Assembly: GCF_002575655.3 (NCBI RefSeq)
Contig: NC_053040.3
Location: forward strand, 362,016,267 to 362,080,266
Length of the DNA: 64,000 nt
DNA from: Aegilops tauschii subsp. strangulata
Lineage: Eukaryota > Streptophyta > Magnoliopsida > Poales > Poaceae
Direction of reading: 5' to 3'
The notes under the pieces are model-generated. The model was not told the origin of the DNA. It ran no database searches and saw only the letters and a program-made list of their open reading frames with translations. The translations under genes and the position numbers were made by a program. Within the stretch, counting starts at the first letter, position 1; each line of letters starts with the position of its first letter. This document shows, one piece after another, positions 56,481 to 64,000 of this stretch.

Positions 56481-57065
56481 GCCGGAGGGAAGCATCATCT
56501 CCCAACAGGTCTCCTAAGGGCATCTACAATGATAGACGCTTGCAAAGACGCTAACAGTGAAAAGAATAAATACCGAATTAAAAAAAAGTGCCTAAGCGCC
56601 CTACGTTACAACGGCAGGCGCTAACTACATGCGTTAAATTGAACTACCCGGGCGCTTCGCGTGGGAAGAAAAACAAGGAAGCGCCCGGCGCATGGCCGTG
56701 CGTCGATGCTACACAGAACGCTGGGATTCCAGTGATAACTGCCCAATCAACCAGGAATCTGATCCTGGCGCCCATGCTAAGCATCGGGCGTTGTACATGC
56801 CCTAACCCTAGCGAAAGAATTTCGAATCTGGATGATTGATTTTTCCTTTCGAATCGGGATGATACCTCCATGGGGAAAGGCACGGGACGGCTCAGCCGCC
56901 ATGGGATGTTTCTGTACCTAAGTTACAGGATTCTTTCGGGGTTCAATTTGCAAATTGTACCTCTTTCCATCTCACAGAGTACGCATCCAATCCAACGGCA
57001 CACGTTTGGGTTTCCATGTTTCCTCTGAATGTATGGTTTCCACTAGATATGTTCTCTATATTTAT

Positions 57066-57150
57066 AACCTAGATAACTTGCATAAGAATTAACCTAAAAT
57101 AACTTATGGGCTAAGATTGACATGTGGGCCTAGCTAAACCGGCCACAACA
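57066..57150 (-). repeat. 5' LTR of the deletion-derivative Gypsy, piece 2
   Basis: AACCTAGATAACTTGCATAA to GGCCACAACA, matching 52175-52258 on the other side of the MULE. Confidence 0.88.
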
Positions 57151-58100
57151 GCATGGAAAGCATATGCTTTGCTCTAAAAATATATGGAAGACATGCCTTT
57201 CAGATGCAGCCTTCGTTGGCACATCAGAATGCATGTACCTGGCCACCAGCAGCCTGCAAGCAACATTTTCACAGATCAATATGACCATACCTGCCTTGGC
57301 CCTCAGCAAAATGAAATCCATTTCCCACGAGGTCCATCTCCCGATATTCACACACACATTGCCACGTAGATACAATAAAGAGCATGCCGGCGAGAACGGC
57401 CCACTTTGAACGAAAAGGAAGTGCAAACCTGCACGGCCGTCCGTTGCTTGCTTTATCTGACGACTACGGGCGTAGTCCGTCTCGGATAACGAAAGAGAAA
57501 TGCATGGACGGCTGGACGCAAGCACGGCCGTAAAGAGCCGTATTCTAAGCTCATATTCATGATGCATTCGTATCATCAAATGACGTATTGTCCAACATTC
57601 GGAAGATGGACCGATTTGCATGCTGTTTATTCTTCATGGAAAAGAGCGTTTTTCTTTAAATGGCAGGCTGATATACAGTAAATAACAAGCCTGACGGCGC
57701 ACAGACTAAAAAGATAGAAATCACAAAGAGGACTAAAACATTGTTAGACGGTCCGGGATTGCTCTACAAGAACTGACTAACACAAGTGGTTTGCCGGCTG
57801 TAACATTGTTTAAAGAAACGTCACATCTGATGGTCAACTAATGCTCCTCGGTTGACATATAGCATCGGGAGTTTACCATAAAACAGTTACATGCATGCAT
57901 CGCCGAATCTCTTCGGACAACACATGGGGTAACGTTTTTTTCTCTTTCCCGGCTAGCAACAAATTAAAGCTACGTTGGGAATTCTATCAAATTCTGCTAG
58001 CAGAGAAAAGAAAAAACTGCTTTCTCTACATACAAACTAAAATGAGTGAAGAAACACAGTAAAACGTGTCCATATACATTTGATTTAGAAAAAAGTTAAA
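57151..58100. other. Intergenic, no gene identified
   Basis: A 163-codon minus-strand frame (57130-57621) runs from here into LTR sequence and has no recognisable domain. Nothing else seen. Confidence 0.4.
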
Positions 58101-58480
58101 ACATTTGATGTTATTTTTTTGCATGGTAATATGTATCTCATTCATATCATAAAGATTAAAATACAAGTCACATAAAGACTGACATGACAAAACTAAAAAG
58201 ACAGCAGAATGTCCCTGCACTTGACACCAACGCCTGTCACATGCCTTCGGCACCATCATAGCAGCCAAAAAAAATAATGACAGATCACCTTCTCACTCGA
58301 GCTCGACGCGGCTCCATCACTGATTTGCAGCTTTGCGAACCTTCAAGGTGGCTCGCCAAAAACGAAACCATTATCGTTGAACGAATCAGACTAGGGCAAC
58401 ACTCCGGACACGTCATCGAACTCCAGATCTGGCACCCCACATGACTAAAACGTCGGAGGAGGAAACTATACCTGCCATCC
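58100..58480 (-). mobile_element. LINE-like 3' end with A-tract
   Basis: On the minus strand the sequence runs through TTTTTTTTGGCTGCTATGATGG, CGAAGGCATGTGACAGGCG and TTTTAATCTTTATGATATGA to an A-rich end (TGCAAAAAAA at about 58115). This resembles the 3' UTR and tail of Triticeae non-LTR elements. No coding domain is left. Confidence 0.45.
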
Positions 58481-59294
58481 ACAAACCACGAGCCCATATA
58501 TGAACAAATACTTGCGGTCCAGCTATGTATGGCTAAAGGACATACACATACGCACTGGCTGTTGGGGTGCATCTATTCATGGCCCCACGTGGACATGGGC
58601 ACATGGCAGCAATAGAAGTAGTGAAGGTACAATATACACAAAGACTTGTGTCGCCTGCACCCAATCGTAAGGCGAGCTCTACCTAATACTTTCAATTTTT
58701 CGTCATACCTAGTACATACATACAGCAAATACAGTATAGAGTATGTTATACAACTGCAACATGCATCAGCATAAGGCGACGCCAGACGCGCCAAAAGAGG
58801 CGTTCCCTTGTGGTGTATGGTACACATGCATGCATGCATGCATCCATGTCCTGTACATGTGCTTCGTCTTCGTCGTACAGGCTAAAGACAGCACCATTGA
58901 CATGGGAGAGAGTATCAACAGAGGCATAGCTAGCCAAGAAGCAATAAGTCCATCTCTCTTGTCTCTCAAACGCAGCATCTTACGCTGCATACTCAACTAT
59001 ATTTTATTTACATACGACGTAGACATTAAGTCCGAAAACGGCAATACCCTCCAACATGTGTAAATGGTTCTTTCGGTTCTACTAGTAATTGATAAACCAT
59101 TGACGCAGGAACGTACTTGATAATGCCTGTATTGTTGGAACATTTGGTCACGTAGGCATGGGCCAGGCATCTAGCGGAGCATGAGTATTTATAATCTGAT
59201 GAACAGTGGGCATTTTTTGACGGGTTTGAGCTTGCTAATATGGTTAATTAGATGGGTATCTCTGGATGCTGCCCTAGGTGCATCTTGTAAAGAG
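58480..59294. other. Intergenic, no gene identified
   Basis: Contains a short (ATGC)n run at about 58827-58846. Otherwise nothing recognised. Confidence 0.4.
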
Positions 59295-60403
59295 GAGTAA
59301 ATAGTATAAAACTACTAGTTTACAGGCCATGGTTTCAAAAAACTACCACTTTTAATTTTTCTCAGATAACTACCAAATCAGGGGTTGGCTGTTTCAAAAA
59401 ACCCCAAATTCTCTTTGTTAAAAAATTAAACATGTTTATGACAGGTTAGGCCCGCCACTAAACACACCGTTTGGTTGACCATTTGTTTGACCGTTAACTG
59501 ACTTGTGGGGACCACATGTCAGCGCCTCATCAACAGAATTTTTACAGATTAGCCCCTACAAATATTTTTAAAAAGCAATCAGGTCCCTGGAATCATTTTA
59601 AAAAAGCAATCGGTCCTTGCAGTGTCGCCGCCGCGCCTCCAAAGGGCTCTGCCCGTGGTCGCCGTTGCACCATGGGGCTTCGCCCGTGGTCGCCGCGCCC
59701 GCAGCCTGGGTGGCCGGGGTTGTCGCCGGGCGCGCCGCCGTGGGGCTCCGGCTCAGGTCGCCCCGCCGCCGCGCGCCATCGGGATCCGCCTAGAGCGCCG
59801 CCAGCCATGGGGCTCCGGCTCGGGTCGCCGTGCCACCGCGCGCCATGGGAGCCGCCTGGGGCGCCACCGGCCATGGGGCTCCGCTCAGGTCTCCACGCCG
59901 CCCCCACGCCGTGCCTCACCCGCGGCCGCCGCCATCCCCTGGCCCGAGCTCCTCAAGCTCGACGCAGATGGCCTGCGCCGCTGCTGGAGTGTCGCGGACG
60001 AGGTCGGCCTTGTTGCAACCGTCGCCACCAGGAGCTCCGGCTTGGGGGGAGGTTCGCCGGCTTGGGAGGGGGGGGGGGGGTCGCCGGCTTGGGAGGGGGA
60101 GGGGGTCGCCGGCTCGGGAGAAGAGAGGTCTGGTACAGGAGGCAGAGAAAGAAGAAAGAGAAGAGGAAGAAGAAACTTACATGTGGGTCCCACATGTAAG
60201 TTAACGGTCAAACTAAGGTCAAACTAACGGTTTGTTTAGCTGTGGGCCCAACCTGTCATAATCGTGATCAACTTATAAAGACTCGATGATTTGGGTTTTT
60301 TGAAACAGCCGACCGCCCATTTGGTAGTTATCTGAGAAAAATTAAAAAGTGGTAGTTTTTTGGAACCATAGCATATAAACTAGTAGTTTTATGCTATTTA
60401 CTC
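59295..60403. mobile_element. MULE with about 225-bp TIRs and a GC-rich interior
   Basis: Left end GAGTAAATAGTATAAAACTA, right end TTTTATGCTATTTACTC. The inverted repeats extend to about 59520 and back from about 60178, sharing AAAAACTACCACTTTT, TTTTTCTCAGATAACTACCA and GACAGGTT-GGCCC. The flanking 9-mers TGTAAAGAG (59286-59294) and TGCAAAGAG (60404-60412) differ at one base, a Mutator-type duplication. The interior has no transposase, so it is non-autonomous. Confidence 0.85.
59520..60178 (+). other. GC-rich interior of the MULE, possible captured gene fragment
   Basis: Several frames are open throughout (for example plus 59622-60227, with PWPELLKLDADGLRRCWSVA near the end). The earlier part is a repeated CCATGGGGCTCCGGCTC(A/G)GG unit, about 55-65 bases apart. 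I recognise no domain. Pack-MULE capture is possible but the repeat structure alone could explain the open frames. Confidence 0.45.
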
Positions 60404-61095
60404 TGCAAAGAGAATCCATGGCCTGATAGGCTGACGTGTGAGGACAAAGACTCTCCCCATAAACCAACAGATTCTTGATCGATGCTCTCGTTTGTAACTT
60501 ATAATATGGTCACTTGCTCCTAGTATGCACAAGCATCTAGCTTGCGTACGTACTCTATATGCGTAGCTAGCTGCCCGCGTCCAACTTGCACGCACATATC
60601 GGCAAAAAACCATTGGTGTTCTGTCCTGTAAGCTCATGGTTAAAGTACATATCGAACTCCAGGGGGCGAGATGCATGGAGTGGTGGAGATGACACAAATG
60701 GTTAAAGTACAGATAGATCTCCGTGTGCGTGGGGTTAGCAGTACCAGACCATCAGTGTCGCCTCTACTCCACATGGAGCGATACGACCTACGAGGGCCTC
60801 CTGACACCATCGAAAACATCGTCACATCGACATGCAGTATCAGTTGCTGGTTTGGTAAACATCGCACGCATGCATGGCTATGTAGAAGTAGGAATCTTGA
60901 AATCGCAGCTTGCTAGATGGCTTAGACCCAGTGTTTAAGACATCAATTATTGGAAGGTCCCTAGTCGGTACAAGGTTAAGCTGCTGGGGCACCTATACGT
61001 TTTCTTTTAACAAAAAAACATATTACAACTCTAACCAGTCGTGCATCTTATTACATAAATGTGCTGCAAAAAATGAAGAAAAATAATTATTGTAA
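60404..61095. other. Intergenic, no gene identified
   Basis: A repeated phrase ATGGTTAAAGTACA(T/G)AT occurs at about 60638 and 60698. An open plus frame, 60671-60916, is not recognised. Confidence 0.4.
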
Positions 61096-61293
61096 GGGCC
61101 AGTTCTTTTGGTAACTTGAAAATAAGCCGCCTTCTTCTTAGCTTTTCCCCTAAGCCACCTCTTTTATTCATTTGGTCTTCTAAATTAATGATACGATAAC
61201 TAACTTAAAAGTCTCATCAAATTTAGAGGGCAGCTTATTTTTGAGCTGGGAAGAGGCAATTTGTTTTTTAAGCCGCCCAAAAGAATTGACACC
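61096..61293. mobile_element. MITE, TIR GGGCCAGTTCTTTTGG
   Basis: Left GGGCCAGTTCTTTTGG and right CCAAAAGAATTGACACC are inverted repeats. Internal arms AATAAGCCGCC / GGCAGCTTATTTTTGAG also pair. About 198 bp. Flanking duplication unclear, so the superfamily (Tourist or hAT) is undecided. Confidence 0.65.
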
Positions 61294-61330
61294 GAGTTCT
61301 TGAGGGAAGAAACCCGAGCTCCAAACTACT

Positions 61331-61535
61331 GAATTCATGCTCCAGTCAGTTACTCCAAAAGTTTGAACTCATGGAGAGATGTGGGCAATATATTCAACAC
61401 CCCCCTCACGTCTAGACTTATTCAGTATCTTGAACTCAAGACCTCTTGGCTCGGATGCCGTATTGAATTCATGCTCCAACTAGTTACTCCAAAAGTCTGA
61501 ACTGATGAAGAGATATGGGCAATATATTTCAACAC
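61331..61535 (+). repeat. Direct repeat of about 70 bp
   Basis: GAATTCATGCTCCAGTCAGT ... GGCAATATATTCAACAC at 61331-61400 recurs with about ten changes at 61465-61535. The intervening 64 bases are not repeated. Confidence 0.8.
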
Positions 61536-62176
61536 AAACTATGGTGATTTTGTCACCGAAGTTGTCTTGGAGATTGCCACTATTGAAGTTCTATCTGAAG
61601 CGTTGGTGTAAAAAGAACTTGCGTCTGCTAGAAAGAAGGGAACATGGCACAACTGACATATATTGACATGGCTGCATATCACTTTCCCGCCATTATTATG
61701 TGCTTTGTTTTGGACAGTGTTTTTTCCGGTTGTAAGTCTAGCGAATGTTATTCTATGTGGTACAGGGATATAATTTTATATTGGTAAAACACAAATATCA
61801 AACAGTATAGTGAATATTCATAGATATTGCGTTACAAGAAATATTGTAAACCTAATATTTATCAAATTGTAATGTATTAGACAATCCTTAGTAAGTTTCA
61901 AGTAACGGAACTAACAATAAGCACCATTTGCAACAAAGACTAATATTGACCGCGTGTGCGGAAATAGTAAAGTTGTGCACCATGGTCCTATCCAAATAAG
62001 ATATTTAGTAACAAGGAGCCCACTTTCTTGTAAACACCATTCGCTGCGTTGGTGGTAAAACAAAAGTAAAAATCTAGTACACAGGTAGATCATAAACAAG
62101 AGGTTCTTCTTCCCCTTCAGACATCGGGCCCGTAACAAGTGATTCAACCCTAGGCAGTTGTGTTCGTTGTTCTCCC
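61536..62176. other. Intergenic, no gene identified
   Basis: AT-rich; minus-strand frames running in from the LTR at 62177 are not recognisable proteins. Confidence 0.4.
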
Positions 62177-62690
62177 TGATGGTGTCCTGGACTAAGGGGT
62201 GGTAGCCATGTCGGCTCACGGACATGTGGGTCGGGCCCAGGACCCCTAGGATTATCAACCAGTAGGTCATGTTCGTCGGGCCCGGGAGCGCCAAGGTGGA
62301 ATGTTTCAAAGACTTGGCGCATAGTCCAAGACTTAGGGCAGTCTTCGGCACGTTAATCCTTACATATAACCGACCTATGTGTAACCCTAGGCACCCCTGG
62401 TATTTATATAAGCCGAGGGGGTGATAACCGTAGAAGCGGACTCTCATACACACACAATCTCGTGGTACTTCAACCTGTAACTTGTACCCCCTCCAAATCA
62501 ATACAATCAAAGCAGGACGTAGGGTATTGTCTCTTCGAGAGAGCCCGAACTTGGGTAAATCTCGTGTCACTATTACCATCGTACCAAGGCTACCAACTTG
62601 GGACCCCTACCCGAGATATGCTGGATTTGAGTCCATCATTGGTGGCCCATGCAGGTCCCTTTGAGTAGTCGAAGCAGTTCGATGGCGCAC
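62177..62690 (+). mobile_element. LTR fragment (TGATGGTGTCCTGGACTA type)
   Basis: Begins TGATGGTGTCCTGGACTAAG, a familiar Triticeae Gypsy LTR start. Has a TATA element TATTTATATAAGCC at 62401-62414 and an A-rich polyadenylation-like region near 62497-62515 (AATCAATACAATCAAAGC). Cut at 62691 by another LTR. Confidence 0.65.
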
Positions 62691-63210
62691 TGATACGTCT
62701 CCAACGTATCTACTTTTCCAAAAACTTTTACTATTTGTTTTGGCCTCTAATTTGCATGATTTAAATGAAACTAACCCGGAGTGGCATTGTTTTTAGCAGA
62801 ACTACCATGGTGTTGTTTTTGTGAAGAAATAAAAGTGCTCGATATTGGACGGGATTTTCTAGAGATTTATTTTAGAATAAAAAAATATTGGAGCAAAGAA
62901 GTACCGGAGAGGAGACACTAGGGAGCCACACGGGCAGGGGGCGGCCACCCCCAGGCCACACATGTGTCCGTGTGGGGCCCCTGGCCACTGCCTTGACTTG
63001 ATTCAAGCGCTATAAATTCACATCTCCTCTGAAGATATTACAAAGTAGTTCCTCGTTTTATGATACGAAGCCGCCGCTCTCCCGTTCTTCGTTGGGAACC
63101 CTAATATGGAGTCCGTTTCTAGCTCTGGAGAGAGGGGTTTGTTGCCATTGTCATCACCAACCCTTCTCATGAGGCTCACATCCATGTGTGAGTAATCTTT
63201 TGTAGGCATA
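62691..63210 (+). mobile_element. LTR fragment, same family as the solo LTR at 1990
   Basis: TGATACGTCTCCAACGTATC, then the same order of segments as 1990-2530 (TTTGCATGATTTAAATG, AACTAACCCGGA, GCTCACNTCCATGTGTGAGTAAT). TATA box GCTATAAATTC at 63010. Interrupted or ended near 63210. Confidence 0.75.
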
Positions 63211-64000
63211 TGTGACAGAGTCGAAATCTGATAGATCTCGGGTAAGGGGTCTCGATCTGGTAGCCTTGGCTAGATGGTAACATGACACAAGGTGACAATG
63301 ATGTTTACCTAGGTTTGGCCCTCTCTAAGAGGTAAAATCCTACTTCCTACTTTGATTCTAGTGATGAATGTGGCACATAGTACAAGTTGATCTACCACGA
63401 GATCGTGTATGAATGAGTTGGCCTCTATGGCCTACACCCCTTGGCTTATATAAACACCTGGGGTACCTAGGGTTACACACACGTTAGTTACATCTAAAGG
63501 TAAACATGCTAAAGATTGCATTCGTGCCTTGGAGTATGCAACAAGTCTTTAGAAGGTTCCATCTTGATTTCTCCGGGGGCCTGACAAATGTGGCCCACCA
63601 ATTGGTTATTTTGGGAAACCCTAGCTTGGCCCACGTCCTCTAGGAGTTGACGTGTTTAGCACTCCCTTATACAGGACACCAACAGTAGCCCCCTAACTGG
63701 TCTTCAAGCCGAGGACTATCCTCGGATGACTGTCTTTCATCTTTGGTCTTCAGTCTTGCAAACTGGTTCAACAACGCGTCCACACGTAAAGTGATCAAAG
63801 TTTTGCTTGAGGAATATCATACCTCAGTCATCCGAGGAGCCCCAATCAAGCTTTCCAAGAGGTATTTTTTCTTCCGTCGAATCCGATTCCATTGTACAAC
63901 GGTAAAGTTTTCTCAACCCGAGGTAATGGCGCTGATTCGGCCGCGTTCTGACAACTTTGACCAAACCCAAACTGCACCATGCACTGTAGAACCATGCGTT
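63211..64000 (+). mobile_element. LTR-retrotransposon fragment running off the window
   Basis: Starts TGTGACAGAGTCG. Contains TATA-like GGCTTATATAAACACC near 63440 and the phrases GTGGCCCACCAATTGG and GACACCAACAGTAGCCCCC, all familiar from Triticeae LTRs. Boundary inferred from loss of similarity to the flanking LTR family. Confidence 0.5.

Larger units (their letters stand above)
54371..57056. mobile_element. Non-autonomous MULE, 2.7 kb, TSD TATATTTAT
   Basis: Inverted ends GAGACAATATCAAGTGG and (reverse complement of the right end) GAGAACATATCTAGTGG continue into GAAACCA and ATTCAG. They are flanked by a perfect 9-bp duplication at 54362-54370 and 57057-57065, the Mutator hallmark. It interrupts an LTR whose two halves rejoin exactly. 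No transposase is visible. The interior is AT-rich, with a foldback at 55225-55595 and a GC-rich island at 56270-56480. Confidence 0.88.
51939..57150 (-). mobile_element. Deletion-derivative Gypsy element (gag joined to pol tail), 5' LTR split by a MULE
   Basis: LTRs of 320 bp: 51939-52258, and 54136-54370 plus 57066-57150. Ends are TGGTAGGACTAGG and GGCCA(T/C)AACA on the plus strand. The primer site next to the right LTR reads TGATATCAGAGACC on the element strand, close to the initiator tRNA-Met site. A purine tract (GGCGGGGAGAAG) adjoins the left LTR. The interior is only 1.9 kb: gag, then the very end of pol. Flanking 5-mers are ATACG and GCATG, so there is no target duplication; the element may be recombinant or its flank altered. 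Confidence 0.82.

Noticed and set aside
57130..57621. 163-codon minus-strand frame
   Set aside because: Crosses the LTR boundary at 57150 and shows no recognisable motif or codon pattern.
60671..60916. 81-codon plus-strand frame that looked weakly like a plant DUF segment
   Set aside because: Similarity is too vague to support, and the region includes a repeated phrase suggesting repeat origin.
1..64000. tRNA, rRNA, snoRNA genes and CRISPR arrays
   Set aside because: I found no cloverleaf, rRNA core or regularly spaced direct-repeat array. The only tRNA-related sequences are retrotransposon primer-binding sites.

Overview
The window is nuclear DNA of a grass, almost certainly Triticeae (wheat or a close relative). 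The evidence is the dense nesting of Ty3/Gypsy LTR retrotransposons with TGATACGTC-type LTR starts, a CACTA terminus, Stowaway-like MITEs, MULEs, and a GC-rich first exon in an intron-rich plant gene. There are no prokaryotic features. Retrotransposon family names from memory are hints only, because no search was possible.

Layout. 1-1378: end of a reverse-oriented LTR, then a decayed REM-like B3-domain gene (gene A). 1990-3390: solo LTR with a perfect 5-bp target duplication. 3563-26322: a second REM-like B3 gene (gene B). One of its coding exons is split by a 21.3-kb nested block at 3714-25049. The block consists of a non-autonomous gag-protease Gypsy element. Its 3' LTR was hit by a 10.3-kb Gypsy element with gag, pol and one extra ORF (10948-21259, minus strand) and by a 3.1-kb solo LTR carrying a MITE (21829-24934). 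Every one of these insertions has an exact 5-bp target duplication. 26.5-30.46 kb: 3' part of a CACTA transposon rich in minisatellites.

30.5-36.3 kb: an unrecognised, lesioned minus-strand gene lies head to head with an F-box gene. The F-box gene is truncated by a Sirevirus-like Copia remnant that has several polypurine tracts. 37.6-41.5 kb: MITEs, a LINE 3' remnant and a tandem repeat of about 214-223 bp.

41920-49693: the one apparently intact host gene, an eight-exon MBOAT lysophospholipid acyltransferase (LPCAT/LPLAT type, 460 aa) with all GT-AG introns. Intron 5 holds a MITE. Intron 7 holds a TIR element enclosing a fragment of an NPF/PTR transporter gene.

51.9-57.15 kb: a deletion-derivative Gypsy element (gag joined to the tail of pol). 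Its 5' LTR is interrupted by a MULE with a 9-bp duplication. 58-64 kb: LINE-like tail, a MULE with long TIRs and a GC-rich interior, a MITE, and stacked LTR fragments that run off the window.

Functionally, only the acyltransferase looks able to make its normal product (membrane phospholipid remodelling at the ER). The B3, F-box and unknown genes all carry lesions, mostly transposon-related. No new multi-gene system is evident. The main interest is the record of nested insertions, the gene-fragment capture in intron 7, and several non-autonomous elements with unusual extra features.
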